This document shows positions 41,512 to 50,980 of a stretch of DNA of 64,000 bases, piece by piece. The first letter of the stretch is position 1; every line of letters starts with the position of its first letter. Source of the DNA: Methylobacterium sp. J-070 (GTDB lineage Bacteria > Pseudomonadota > Alphaproteobacteria > Rhizobiales > Beijerinckiaceae); contig NZ_JAKSXX010000123.1 in assembly GCF_022829385.1 (NCBI RefSeq), forward strand, positions 248,001-312,000. Reading direction: 5' to 3'. The translations under genes were made by a program, and so were the position numbers. The notes under the pieces are model-generated. The model saw nothing but the letters and a program-made list of their open reading frames with translations, was not told the origin of the DNA and searched no databases.

Positions 41512-43560
41512 ATGGCGCAGACCCTCGCCCCCGTTGGAGCGGCCGACCCGGCCGCCGCCCCGAGCCTGTCGCGCCACGTGGGCGCCCTCGGGGCCGTGCT
41601 GCTGGCGGTCGGCCTCGCCGCCTTCCCGCACGTCGTCACGAGCTCGTACTACATCCATCTCGTGGTGGTGATCGCCATCTACGCGATCCTGATCCTCGGG
41701 CTCGACATCGTGGTCGGCTATACCGGGCAGGTGAGCCTGGGGCATGCCGGCCTGTTCGGCGTCGGCGCCTATGCGGCGGCGGTGCTGTTCCTGCACTTCA
41801 AGCTCGGGGTGTGGTGGGGCATCCTGGCCGGGATCGGCGTGACCTCGGCCTTCGGCGTGCTGCTCGCCGTGCCGGCCCTGCGGGTCACCGGACCCTACCT
41901 CGCCATGGTGACGCTGGCCTTCGGCACCATCGTGCAGATCTTCATCAACGAGCTGACCCCGCTGACCAACGGTCCCCTGGGCGTCACGCTGCCGCCGGCC
42001 CGGGTGCTCGACTTCTCGCTCCTCGGCCTCCAGGCGCCCTGGGGCGCGGCGGGGCGCCGGCTCGAATTCTACTATCTCGTGTGCCTCGCGCTGCTCGTGA
42101 CCATCCTGGTCGTCAACCGGGTGGTGCGCTCGCCCTACGGACGCGCCTTCGAGGCGCTGCGCGACTCGCCGATCGCCTGCGACTGCATGGGCGTCAGCGT
42201 CTACCGCTACAAGGTCTACGCCTTCGTGATCTCCGCCGCGCTGGCGGGGCTCGCCGGCGCGCTGTTCGCGTGGTCGGAGCGCTACGTGGCGCCGAACTCC
42301 TACGGGTTCGAACTCACCGTGCTGTTCCTGCTCGCCGTCACGATGGGCGGGCGCAAGTCGCGGGCGGGGCCGATCCTCGGCGCCGCGATCGTCGTGATGA
42401 TGCCGAACGTGCTGGCCGATATCGGGCTCGTGCGGATCATGGCCGGGCTCATCGCCCTCGCTGCCCTGGTGGTGGTCGGCCTCGCCTTCCTGCGCCGCCG
42501 GGAGAACCGGTTCGCCCTGCTGGTCCCGGTCGGCCTCTGCCTCGCCTTCTTCCCGGCGACCCTCGCGCTCGAATCCGTCACCGATTTCCGCCTGACGGTG
42601 TTCGGCCTGATGATCCTGTTCGTCGTCTACTACCTGCCGGACGGGATCGTCGGCTTCGTCCGCGGGGCCATCCCGGCCCTGCGCCCGGCCCACACCGCCG
42701 CCGGCAGGGACCTCCACGCCGCCGGCCCGGCGCTCAGCGCCCAGAGCGGCGGTGCGGGCGCCGATCCGCTGCTCACCGTCGAGCAGGTCCTGATGCAGTT
42801 CGGGGGCCTCAAGGCGCTGGCCGGGGTCGACCTCGCGGTGCGGCCGGGCACGATCCACGGGCTGATCGGCCCGAACGGGTCCGGCAAGAGCACCATGATG
42901 AACGTGCTGACCGGCATCTACCGGCCGACCGGCGGCAGCGTGACCCTGGCGCGCGGGCAGGGGACCCGGCGTCTCGACGGGCGCACCCCCTCCGAGATCG
43001 CCGCGGCCGGCATCGCCCGCACCTTCCAGAACGTGCAGCTGTTCCGCGAGATGACGGCGCTCGAGAACGTGCTGGTCGGGCTTCACCACAGCTTCCGCGG
43101 CACCCTGTTCGACGCGATCCTCGGCACGCCGCGCCGCCGCCGCGAGGAGCGCGAGCAGCGCGCCCGCGCGATGGCCATCCTCGATTTCGTCGGCCTGGGC
43201 GCGCTGGCGCAGGTCGAGGCCCGCAATCTCCCCTACGGCAAGCAGCGGCTCCTCGAGATCGGGCGGGCGCTCGCCCTCGACCCGGTCCTGCTCCTCCTCG
43301 ACGAGCCGGCCGCGGGCCTCACCGCCCCCGACATCGCCGAACTGACGACGATCATCCGCAAGATCCGCGACGCCGGCATCACGGTGATCCTGATCGAGCA
43401 CCACATGGACGTGGTCATGGGCCTGTGCGACCGCGTCACCGTCCTCGATTTCGGCCACAAGATCGCCGAAGGCAGCGCCCGCGAGGTGCAGGCCGACCCG
43501 AAGGTGGTCGAGGCCTATCTCGGCAGCCCCGTCGCCGACGAGGAGATGACCCATGCTTGA
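41512..43560 (+). CDS. livMG: Fused LivM permease-LivG ATPase
   Basis: A 682-residue fusion. Residues 1-390 are a LivM permease ([22 protein letters not shown]; coupling loop [25 protein letters not shown]), including two extra hydrophobic segments after the normal last helix ([20 protein letters not shown] and [18 protein letters not shown]). After an Ala/Gly linker (about 395-420) comes a LivG ATPase: Walker [10 protein letters not shown] (about 453), signature [15 protein letters not shown], Walker [13 protein letters not shown] and H-loop [22 protein letters not shown]. No stop or frameshift lies in the linker, so the fusion is real as sequenced. The end overlaps livF by eight bases. Confidence 0.92.
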   Translation: MAQTLAPVGAADPAAAPSLSRHVGALGAVLLAVGLAAFPHVVTSSYYIHLVVVIAIYAILILGLDIVVGYTGQVSLGHAGLFGVGAYAAAVLFLHFKLGVWWGILAGIGVTSAFGVLLAVPALRVTGPYLAMVTLAFGTIVQIFINELTPLTNGPLGVTLPPARVLDFSLLGLQAPWGAAGRRLEFYYLVCLALLVTILVVNRVVRSPYGRAFEALRDSPIACDCMGVSVYRYKVYAFVISAALAGLAGALFAWSERYVAPNSYGFELTVLFLLAVTMGGRKSRAGPILGAAIVVMMPNVLADIGLVRIMAGLIALAALVVVGLAFLRRRENRFALLVPVGLCLAFFPATLALESVTDFRLTVFGLMILFVVYYLPDGIVGFVRGAIPALRPAHTAAGRDLHAAGPALSAQSGGAGADPLLTVEQVLMQFGGLKALAGVDLAVRPGTIHGLIGPNGSGKSTMMNVLTGIYRPTGGSVTLARGQGTRRLDGRTPSEIAAAGIARTFQNVQLFREMTALENVLVGLHHSFRGTLFDAILGTPRRRREEREQRARAMAILDFVGLGALAQVEARNLPYGKQRLLEIGRALALDPVLLLLDEPAAGLTAPDIAELTTIIRKIRDAGITVILIEHHMDVVMGLCDRVTVLDFGHKIAEGSAREVQADPKVVEAYLGSPVADEEMTHA

Positions 43561-44275
43561 GGTCACCGGTCTGTCGGCCGGCTACGGCCAGATCGAGGTG
43601 CTGCACGGCCTCGACTTCCAGGTCCCGAAGGGGCAGGTCGTGGCGCTGATCGGCTCCAACGGCGCCGGCAAGACCACCACCATGCGCGCCCTGTCGGGCA
43701 TGATCCGCCCGCGGGCGGGCTCGATCCGCCTGAACGGGCGCGAGATCGGCGGCCTCGACAGCCACGCCGTCGCCCGCATCGGACTCGCCCATTCCCCCGA
43801 AGGCCGGCGCGTGTTCCCGACGCTCTCGGTGGAGGACAACCTGACCCTCGGCGCCTTCCCGCGCCTGACGGGCTCGCGGCCGAAGGGCGACGTCGCGGCC
43901 GACCGCGCGCGGGCCTTCGAGATGTTCCCCCGGCTGAAGGAGCGGCGCGCGCAGCTCGCCGGGACCCTGTCGGGCGGCGAGCAGCAGATGCTCGCCATGG
44001 GCCGGGCCCTGATGCTGCGGCCCGAGATCCTCCTGCTGGACGAGCCCTCGATGGGGCTGGCGCCCAAGCTCGTCGAAGAGGTGTTCCGGATCATCCGCCT
44101 GCTCAAGGCCGAGCAGGTGACGATGCTGCTCGTCGAGCAGTTCGCCATGGCGGCGCTCGGCGTGGCCGACCACGCCTACGTGCTGGAGAACGGCCGGATC
44201 CGCTTCCAGGGCCCGGCCCAGCAGATGCGCAACGATCCCGCCGTGCGGGCGGCGTATCTCGGCGGCAGCCATTAG
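43553..44275 (+). CDS. livF: Branched-chain-type ABC transporter ATPase LivF
   Basis: A 240-residue ABC ATPase. Walker A is GSNGAGKTT (about residues 34-42), with GLAHSPEGRRVFPTLSVEDNL as the LivF Q-loop stretch (SPEGRRVFP). The signature is LSGGEQQMLAMGRALM, Walker B is ILLLDEPSMGLAPKLV, and the switch is LLVEQFAMAALGVADHAYVLENG with Gln in place of His, as usual for LivF. It pairs with the LivG half of the fusion. It is the last gene of the operon, and its ATG lies inside the end of livMG. Confidence 0.93.
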   Translation: MLEVTGLSAGYGQIEVLHGLDFQVPKGQVVALIGSNGAGKTTTMRALSGMIRPRAGSIRLNGREIGGLDSHAVARIGLAHSPEGRRVFPTLSVEDNLTLGAFPRLTGSRPKGDVAADRARAFEMFPRLKERRAQLAGTLSGGEQQMLAMGRALMLRPEILLLDEPSMGLAPKLVEEVFRIIRLLKAEQVTMLLVEQFAMAALGVADHAYVLENGRIRFQGPAQQMRNDPAVRAAYLGGSH

Positions 44276-45263
44276 CGCGGTTTCTCTCTGATGCCGGTCA
44301 CGAAGCGCGACTCGCTATCCTCCCCCTTGCAGGGAAGCGGCGCGGGTGGTGTCGGAAGGCACCGCCGGGCCACATCCGGCATCACCCCCTGATCCCTCCC
44401 AGCGAGGGGCAGGAGCTTCGCGCCCAGACCGTCAGGCGCGTGATCCAAGTCAAACCGACAATGCTCTCGTCCCCTCCGATCCGAGGGCCGTGGACCCTGG
44501 CGGATCACCTGTCCGCCCGCAGAGGCCGGCCGTGCGCGCCGTTGGCCGGCGGGACACGCGTGCGGAGCGTCCCCTGCGGGCAGGCCCGGAATGAGACTTC
44601 GGGCCGCGGCGCGTGCAGCCGGACAGGCCCGCACCGTTCGGTTGCTGGTCCTGCGGTCCCCGTCTCCATTTCTTGTCGGTCCGTCTCACGGCGGCTCGAC
44701 CATGGTCCGCAAATCGAATTAGATCAACTTCAAGTGAAAAGACTTTTTTCAGATAATCGAGTCAAATACCGAAAAGCATTTATATTCGTTTTTTGATTAT
44801 AGATTATCAAATAAAGATCGAGAAATACGAAGATTCTTGACGTTTTGGCGAGGATCATGCCTATTTGGGCCGAGATCGACTCCCGGTCATCGGAATGTGA
44901 TCTTCTCGCGGAATGGATACCGACCTCGCCAGACGCCGCTCGGATATCCTCAGCCGTAGCGGCGACCGGTTCGGCATAAGGCGATGCGGCCTCGGCAACG
45001 CGGTCACGAATCCGCTGTGATCCGACGATCTCAGCCAGCGCTCTCGGCAAGCCCTCCAGGGCTGCCGGGCCGCTCACGCGACGCGGTTTGTTCGGACGGA
45101 GCGGCCTCACGGTCGAACGGCCAAGTAATCGCAGCCCTCCATCCAACGATAACGATCAAATTCCGTGTGGCATGGGCATTATAGGACGATATTGTACAAT
45201 GTAACGGCGATCGCATCAAGGCAAATAAAGATCTGAATTCCGGCGCATGATCTGGATCGAAAT
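44276..45263. other. Gene-free interval with AT-rich segment before the molybdenum hydroxylase operon
   Basis: About 990 bp. The first 180 bp contain short GC-rich pyrimidine repeats (CCTCCCCCTTGCAGGGAAG, ATCCCTCCCAGCGAGGGGC) resembling dispersed Methylobacterium palindromes. From about 44715 to 44850 the DNA is strikingly AT-rich (for example ATTTATATTCGTTTTTTG), unlike anything else in the window, and 45170-45263 is AT-rich again. TTGATTATAGATTATCAA at about 44794-44811 is a near-palindrome. Open frames across it have no ribosome binding site or recognisable protein features. It probably holds the promoter of the downstream operon and possibly silencer-protein targets. Confidence 0.5.
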
Positions 45264-46079
45264 ATGAACCTCTCCACAGTCGTTGAAGTCAGGCGCCCGA
45301 CATCGGTGGACGAGATTCCGGGGTGGCATGCGGGCTGCTCCTGGTTGGCCGGGGGCACGTGGCTGTTCTCCGAGCCGCAGAGCGCGGTCGACACGCTGAT
45401 CGACCTCGACCGCCTCGGCTGGGTGCCGTTGACGGTGACCGAGGCCGGCCTCGAGATCGCCGCCACCTGCCGCGTCGCGGACCTGCACGCCTTCGCGGGG
45501 CCGGAGGCGTGGCGCGCCGTGCCGCTGTTCCGCCAGTGCATCGATTCCTTCCTGATGTCCTTCAAGATCTGGAACGCCGCCACCGTCGGCGGCAACGTGT
45601 GCATGTCGCTGCCCGCGGGTGCGATGATCTCGCTCACCGCGGCGCTGGAGGGCGTCTGCACCCTGTGGCCCCGCGAGGGCGCGCCGCGGCGGGTTCCGGT
45701 GGTCGACTTCGTGACCGGCAACCACGCCAACGTCCTCCAGCCGGGGGAATTGCTGCGCAGCATCCACCTGCCCGCCGCGGCCCTGTCGAAGCGTACGGCC
45801 ATGCGGCAGGTGTCGCTGACCAAGCTCGGCCGCTCGGCGGCCCTGATCATCGGGACGGTCGGCGCGTACGGCGCGGACTTCCTGCTCACCGTCACGGCCG
45901 CCACGCCCCGGCCCGTGCAGCTGCGCTTCCCTGCTTGCCCCTCGGCCGAGGCGTTGCGCGACGCGCTCGACGCGCGCCTGCCGGGCGACGCCTATTTCGA
46001 CGACGTGCACGGCTCGGCCCCCTACAAGCAGCACGTCACGCGATACCTCGCCGAACAGATCCGCTCGGAGCTCGCATGA
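45264..46079 (+). CDS. Molybdenum hydroxylase FAD-binding subunit (CoxM/XdhB-like)
   Basis: A 271-residue flavoprotein subunit of the FAD_binding_5 type. The FAD pyrophosphate loop is WLAGGTWLFSEPQ (about residues 28-40), with the second contact in IWNAATVGGNVCMSLPAG (about 103-120), equivalent to xATIGGNI..SPxxD. It relays electrons from the 2Fe-2S clusters of the partner subunit. The start ATG at 45264 follows GGATCGA, a weak site. Its stop overlaps the next gene by four bases. At 271 residues it is slightly short for the family, with a reduced C-terminal CO_deh_flav_C domain. Confidence 0.86.
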   Translation: MNLSTVVEVRRPTSVDEIPGWHAGCSWLAGGTWLFSEPQSAVDTLIDLDRLGWVPLTVTEAGLEIAATCRVADLHAFAGPEAWRAVPLFRQCIDSFLMSFKIWNAATVGGNVCMSLPAGAMISLTAALEGVCTLWPREGAPRRVPVVDFVTGNHANVLQPGELLRSIHLPAAALSKRTAMRQVSLTKLGRSAALIIGTVGAYGADFLLTVTAATPRPVQLRFPACPSAEALRDALDARLPGDAYFDDVHGSAPYKQHVTRYLAEQIRSELA

Positions 46080-48781
46080 CCCAGTATTCGATCAACGGCC
46101 GGCGCTACGACGCAGCGCCGCATCCGGGCCAGTGCCTGCGGACCTTCCTACGCGATCTCGAGGTCTTCGGCGTCAAGAAAGGCTGCGATGCCGGCGATTG
46201 CGGCGCCTGCACGGTCCATATCGACGGCAAGCCGTTCCATTCCTGCCTCGTCCCGGCCTTCCGGGCCGAGGGACGCGAAGTCACCACGATCGAGGGCCTG
46301 TCCGGCTGCGGCAACGATCTGCACCCGATGCAGCAGGCGTTCCGGGACGCGCAGGCGTTCCAGTGCGGCTTCTGCGCGGCCGGCATGATCATGACGGCGG
46401 TGACGCTGACCGACGCGCAGAAGGCCGACCTTCCGCACGCGCTCAAGGGCAATCTCTGCCGCTGCACCGGCTACCGCGCCATCGACGACGCCCTGCACGG
46501 CCGCTGCAACATCGAGGCGGATCTCCCCGGTCAGGCGCTGGGCGCCAGCCTGCCCAACCCCTTCACCGACGCGATCCTCACCGGTGCCGCCCGCTACACG
46601 ATGGATGTGGCGGTCGAGAACCTGCTGCACCTGAAGGTCCTGCGCTCGCCCCATGCGCATGCGCGGATCGTGACGATCGACAAGGCGGCGGCGCTCGCCG
46701 TGCCGGGGGTCGTGGCGGTCTACACCTGGGAGGACGTGCCGAAGCGCCGCTTCACCTCGGCGCTCCACGAGGATCACCTCGTCGACCCCGACGACCTCCT
46801 GCTCCTCGACAACGTGGCACGCTTCGCCGGCCAGCGGGTCGCGGCGGTCGTCGCCGAGTCCGAGGGGGCGGCCGAGGCCGGCTGCCGGGCCCTGCAGGTG
46901 ACCTACGAGGTCCTGCCGGCGGTGTTCGACCCGGTCGCCGCCATGGCGCCCGGCGCGCCGATCCTCCACGACAAGGACCACGTCGACGCCAACACCAACA
47001 TCTACTGCACTCTCCAGGGCGAGATCGGCGACGTGGCGCGGGGCTTCGCCGAGGCCGACGCGGTGCACGAGGAGACCTATTCCACCACCCGCGTCCAGCA
47101 CACGCACCTGGAGACGCACGGCTCGATCGCCTGGAAGGGCGAGGAGGGCCGCTGGCATGTCCGGACGAGCTCGCAGGCGCCGTTCGTGGTGCGCACGAAG
47201 CTCGCCTACGTGATGGGCTTGTCGCCCCGGGATATCCACGTCTTCACCGAGCGGGTCGGCGGCGGCTTCGGCGGCAAGCAGGAGATGGTCTCGGAGGATC
47301 TCGTCCTGTTCGCCACGATGAAGCTCGGGCGCCCGGTGAAGTGGGAATGGACCCGGGAAGAGGAGTTCATCGGCGCCACGACGCGCCACCCGATGACCAC
47401 CCGGGTGAAGATCGGCGCCCGCCGGGACGGCACGCTGACGGCGCTCGACGTCGAGGTCTATTCCAACACCGGCGCCTATGGCGGCCATGGCGGTGAGACC
47501 CTGGGGGCCGCGATGGCGAGCCCGATCGCCGTCTATCGCTGCCTCAACAAGCGCGGCATCGGCCACGCGGTCTACACCAACATGGTGCCGGCGGGGGGCT
47601 TCCGCGGCTACGGCTCCTCGCAGACCACCTTCGCGATCGAGTGCGCGATCGATTCCCTCGCCCGCAAGCTCGGCATCGACCCGTTCACGATGCGGCGGAA
47701 GAACGCGGTCCAGCCGGGCGACAACATCGAATCGATCTGGAAGGCGCCGAGCGACGCGAGCTTCGGCAGCTACGGCATCGGCGAATGCCTCGACATCGTC
47801 GAGCGCGCCCTGGCGGCGGGCAACGGCGTCGCCAAGCCCGAGGGGGCGGACTGGGCCGAGGGCCGGGGCGTGGCGCTCGCCATGCTGGAATGCGGGCCGC
47901 CGACGGAGCACCGCTCGGGCGCCGAGATGCGGCTCCTGCCTGACGGGACCTACCATCTCGCCTGCGGCTCCACCGAGATGGGCAACGGCATCACCACAGC
48001 GCACAAGCAGATCGCCGCTTCGGTGCTCGGGACCCGCGTCGAGGCCATCGACATCATCAACGCCGACACGGACCGGACCCCCTACGACACCGGCACCTTC
48101 GCGAGCACCGGCACGGTGGTCGGCGGCAAGGCGGTCCACCTCGCCGCGCAGGCGATGGCCGAGGACGTGCTGGACTTCGCCAGCCGGCATGCCGGCGTCC
48201 AGCGGGATCAGTGCCGGCTGGACGACACCGGCGTCATCTGCGGCAACCGGCGCATCGCACTCCCCGACCTCCACGCCGAGGGGACGAAGGTCGACCACCG
48301 CTTCATGGCGACTCGGAAGGCCTACCTGTCGCCACGGACCATCGCGTGCAACGTGCAGGGCGTGCGCCTCGCGGTGCACCGGGTGACCGGCGAGATCCGG
48401 GTGCTGCACTCCGTCCACGCCGCCGATATCGGCCGGCTGATCAACCCGATGCAGTGCCGCGGTCAGCTCGATGGCGCCGTCGCCATGGGCTACGGCTGGG
48501 CGCTCGTCGAACACATGGTGCACGACGAGGCGGGCCGGATGGTCAACCCGCAAATCCGCAACTGCCGCATCCCGACCTACGCCGATACGCCGCGCACCGA
48601 GATCCATTTCGCGGAGACGATCGACAGCATCGGGCCGCTCGGCGCGAAATCGCAGGGCGAGTGCGGCATCAATCCGGTGGCGCCGGCCGTCTCGAACGCG
48701 CTGGCCGACGCCACCGGGGTGCGGTTCACCGACCTGCCGTTCACGCCGGACCGCCTGTTCGAGAAGCTGTCGGCAGCATGA
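46076..48781 (+). CDS. Molybdenum hydroxylase, fused 2Fe-2S and molybdopterin subunits (xanthine dehydrogenase family)
   Basis: A 901-residue fusion. Residues 1-150 are the CoxS-like iron-sulfur part: plant-type cluster Cys37, Cys42 and Cys45 in GCDAGDCGACTVHIDG, and the second cluster in QCGFCAAGMIM and GNLCRCTGYR. Residues about 155-901 are the Mo domain, with AHARIVTIDKAAALAVPGVVAVY, the Moco loop VGGGFGGKQE, GGFRGYGSSQTTFAIE (substrate-pocket Arg), and KSQGECGINP, carrying the active-site Glu of the GxGE motif in variant form. The enzyme hydroxylates an N-heterocycle, aldehyde or related compound; the substrate is not determined. The separate FAD subunit is encoded upstream with a four-base overlap. 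Confidence 0.9.
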   Translation: MTQYSINGRRYDAAPHPGQCLRTFLRDLEVFGVKKGCDAGDCGACTVHIDGKPFHSCLVPAFRAEGREVTTIEGLSGCGNDLHPMQQAFRDAQAFQCGFCAAGMIMTAVTLTDAQKADLPHALKGNLCRCTGYRAIDDALHGRCNIEADLPGQALGASLPNPFTDAILTGAARYTMDVAVENLLHLKVLRSPHAHARIVTIDKAAALAVPGVVAVYTWEDVPKRRFTSALHEDHLVDPDDLLLLDNVARFAGQRVAAVVAESEGAAEAGCRALQVTYEVLPAVFDPVAAMAPGAPILHDKDHVDANTNIYCTLQGEIGDVARGFAEADAVHEETYSTTRVQHTHLETHGSIAWKGEEGRWHVRTSSQAPFVVRTKLAYVMGLSPRDIHVFTERVGGGFGGKQEMVSEDLVLFATMKLGRPVKWEWTREEEFIGATTRHPMTTRVKIGARRDGTLTALDVEVYSNTGAYGGHGGETLGAAMASPIAVYRCLNKRGIGHAVYTNMVPAGGFRGYGSSQTTFAIECAIDSLARKLGIDPFTMRRKNAVQPGDNIESIWKAPSDASFGSYGIGECLDIVERALAAGNGVAKPEGADWAEGRGVALAMLECGPPTEHRSGAEMRLLPDGTYHLACGSTEMGNGITTAHKQIAASVLGTRVEAIDIINADTDRTPYDTGTFASTGTVVGGKAVHLAAQAMAEDVLDFASRHAGVQRDQCRLDDTGVICGNRRIALPDLHAEGTKVDHRFMATRKAYLSPRTIACNVQGVRLAVHRVTGEIRVLHSVHAADIGRLINPMQCRGQLDGAVAMGYGWALVEHMVHDEAGRMVNPQIRNCRIPTYADTPRTEIHFAETIDSIGPLGAKSQGECGINPVAPAVSNALADATGVRFTDLPFTPDRLFEKLSAA

Positions 48782-49734
48782 GCGCGCGCGCCTCCAGCGT
48801 CAGCATCGTGACGCAGACCTCGGTGCGGCCGGAGTGTACCGAGGCGTTCGCCCAGTGGCAGAGCGGGACCAGCGCGGTGGTCGCGTCGTTCCCCGGCTTC
48901 ATCGAGCAGCGCCTGATCCCCCCGCATCCGCCGCTGCAGGTGGATTGGGTGATCCTGCAGCGGTTCAGCAGCCTGGACCACGCCAAGGCTTGGCTCGGCT
49001 CCGACGAGCGGCAGACCCGCATCGAGGGCGCCACGCCGATGCTCGTCGGCCGCGACGACGTCCACATCGTCCAGGACGACGCCAGCGCGGCCCGCACCGC
49101 GCCGGCCAGCGCGGTGATCAGCACCCGCGTGAAGCCCGGCATGGAGGCCGCCTACCGCAGGTGGGAGCAGAAGATCGCCGCGGCGCAGTCGCGGGCGCCC
49201 GGCCTGCAGGGCTACCGCTTCGAGCCGGCCGTGCCCGGGGTTCAGGAGGACTGCGTCGCGATCCTCCGGTTCGATGGCGAAGCGAACCTCCGCGCCTGGC
49301 TGGAGTCGCCGCAGCGTCAGGCGCTGGTCGCCGAGGCCGCGCCGCTCACCGCCGAGTTCCACACCCGGACGGTCCAGAGCGGCTTCGAGCAGTGGTTTCG
49401 CGACGTCGTGCCGGCGGGGGGCGCAGCATCCCCCGCGTGGAAGATGAACATGATCGTCGTGCTGACGCTCTACCCCACCGTGTTCCTGTGGGGGTTCCTG
49501 GTCGGCACGCCGATCCTGAGCCGGACCCTGCGGCTGGACTTTCCGATCGCGCTGTTCATCGGCAACGTCTTCAGCGTGCTCGTGACCGCGATGCTGGTCC
49601 CGCGGACCGCCCGGAGGCTGCGCTGGTGGCTGTCACCCGATCCGGAGCGGCGGTCCCGCGTCGATCTGCAGGGCGCCGCACTCCTGGTCGCCGCCTATGC
49701 GGCCATGATCCTCGCCTTCTGGATGCTGTCTTGA
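48778..49734 (+). CDS. Membrane-anchored protein with two ABM (antibiotic biosynthesis monooxygenase) domains
   Basis: A 318-residue protein. Two ferredoxin-like ABM repeats occupy about residues 6-100 (VSIVTQTSVRPECTEAFAQWQSG, FPGFIEQRLIPP, WVILQRFSSLDHAKAWLGS) and 108-205 (VISTRVKPGMEAAYRRWEQKI, GLQGYRFEP, AILRFDGEANLRAWLES). Three C-terminal membrane helices (MIVVLTLYPTVFLWGFLVG, FPIALFIGNVFSVLVTAMLV, ALLVAAYAAMILAFWML) anchor it. ABM domains act as cofactor-free oxygenases or haem/small-molecule binding modules. The four-base overlap with the Mo subunit implies co-expression and a role in the same pathway, for example acting on its product. Confidence 0.82.
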   Translation: MSARASSVSIVTQTSVRPECTEAFAQWQSGTSAVVASFPGFIEQRLIPPHPPLQVDWVILQRFSSLDHAKAWLGSDERQTRIEGATPMLVGRDDVHIVQDDASAARTAPASAVISTRVKPGMEAAYRRWEQKIAAAQSRAPGLQGYRFEPAVPGVQEDCVAILRFDGEANLRAWLESPQRQALVAEAAPLTAEFHTRTVQSGFEQWFRDVVPAGGAASPAWKMNMIVVLTLYPTVFLWGFLVGTPILSRTLRLDFPIALFIGNVFSVLVTAMLVPRTARRLRWWLSPDPERRSRVDLQGAALLVAAYAAMILAFWMLS

Positions 49735-49778
49735 CCGTCGCCGGCGCGACGGGGCCGGTCCGCGCGCGGCCTCGGATT

Positions 49779-50942
49779 GTGGACCGGCGCGTCAGGCTCC
49801 GGTCGCGTCCCCGGGTGTGCGCGCTATACGCGGCGGGGCTGCTGCGCCTGGCCTGCGGCGGATCCGGGCCGACCGGCGCAGCCCGCGCCGAGCCGGCGGC
49901 CGATCCGCCCCGGGCGGCGGGTCAGGATCGCGTCCAGACGCACGCAGAGAAGCCCGGCGCGGCGCAACGGGCGTCGACCCGGGCGGACAGTCAGGAGACG
50001 GGGATTCCGCTCGCGGCCGCGACCGTGATGGCGGCCCCGCCGCCCTCGGCCTTCAGCTTCGCCGACACGGTGGTCAGCTACCGGTTCCAGGGTCCAGCGG
50101 CGGAGCCCGGCCTCTTCGTGGGACGCCCCGACGGCACGGCGAAAGGCGGGTTCGCCCCCCAGGCGGTGCCGAAGAACGTCATCAACTTCTTCCACACCGA
50201 TTCCTGGGACTACGGCACCACCCTGATCTCCCTCGACATCCTCCGGTCCGGATCCCAGGATCCGGCGGGCGACAAGCGGATCACCGCCAAGGACGATGGT
50301 GCGACCGAGATCTACCTGATCTACTGGGGGGTCCTGAGCCTCAACAGGATCTTCGAGACGCAGACCCTGGCGGTTCCGGGCCTCGTCCGGGATGTCGGCC
50401 TCTCGTTCGGAGCCGACATCAACAGCAAGGACACGACCTTCGACTCGGAAAAGCGCGCTGGCACCTTCGGCCTCAGCTTCGCCTTCGACGTGCCGACCGG
50501 GTTCGTGGACCTGAAGGTCCAGGCCTACAAGGAGTTTTCCCGCAACGGCTTCGCCGGCGCCGGCTCCATCTACGGCCGCGTCCCGGGCTTCGATTACTCG
50601 CATTTCCGCAGCGTCGAGTACAAGATGACGCCGGAATTCGAGGTCACCTACACCATCCCGCTGCCCTTCACGGGGCTTCCGCTGTCCCTGGCCGGCTTCA
50701 ACACGATCATCCTGCCCAAGGGGCGCTACGGTGGGATCAACGAGAACGACACGCAGATCGAGTTCGTCTCGCAGACCAATCTGGTGCTGGATGTCGGGCA
50801 GTTGTTCGCGCGGGTGCCCAACCGGGTCGAGATCTTCGCCGGGTTTCAGTACTGGCACAACAAGTTCGGTGCCGATCCGCGGCGCACCATCAACACCGAG
50901 GAGAAGGCGCTGATCGCGGGCGTCGCCTACCATCTGAATTGA
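49779..50942 (+). CDS. Probable outer-membrane beta-barrel protein
   Basis: About 387 residues. The GTG at 49779 gives an Arg-rich n-region (DRRVRLRSRPR), a hydrophobic core (VCALYAAGLLRLACG) and ARA before the mature part; the ribosome binding site is weak and a GTG at 49815 is possible. After a Pro/Ala linker the chain alternates polar and aromatic residues in barrel-like strands: INFFHTDSWDYGTTLISLDILRS is one stretch with EIYLIYWGVLSL, FGLSFAFDVPTGFVDLKVQAY and EIFAGFQYWHNKFG. It ends in YHLN rather than a terminal Phe. It resembles Tsx/OmpK-type nucleoside channels in layout, which would suit import of a heterocycle. That assignment is tentative. Confidence 0.6.
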   Translation: MDRRVRLRSRPRVCALYAAGLLRLACGGSGPTGAARAEPAADPPRAAGQDRVQTHAEKPGAAQRASTRADSQETGIPLAAATVMAAPPPSAFSFADTVVSYRFQGPAAEPGLFVGRPDGTAKGGFAPQAVPKNVINFFHTDSWDYGTTLISLDILRSGSQDPAGDKRITAKDDGATEIYLIYWGVLSLNRIFETQTLAVPGLVRDVGLSFGADINSKDTTFDSEKRAGTFGLSFAFDVPTGFVDLKVQAYKEFSRNGFAGAGSIYGRVPGFDYSHFRSVEYKMTPEFEVTYTIPLPFTGLPLSLAGFNTIILPKGRYGGINENDTQIEFVSQTNLVLDVGQLFARVPNRVEIFAGFQYWHNKFGADPRRTINTEEKALIAGVAYHLN

Positions 50943-50980
50943 GGCCGGCGCGCGCCGCACGGCGGCGCATCGCGGATCGG

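Noticed and set aside
44730..45146. Possible 138-codon minus-strand gene in the AT-rich interval
   Set aside because: No ribosome binding site, no domain, and the C-terminal part is simply AT-rich translation; treated as non-coding.
45323..48781. Reading the hydroxylase as starting upstream inside the FAD-subunit gene
   Set aside because: The ATG at 46076 overlaps the upstream stop by four bases and begins the Fe-S domain; the preceding codons are shadow sequence.
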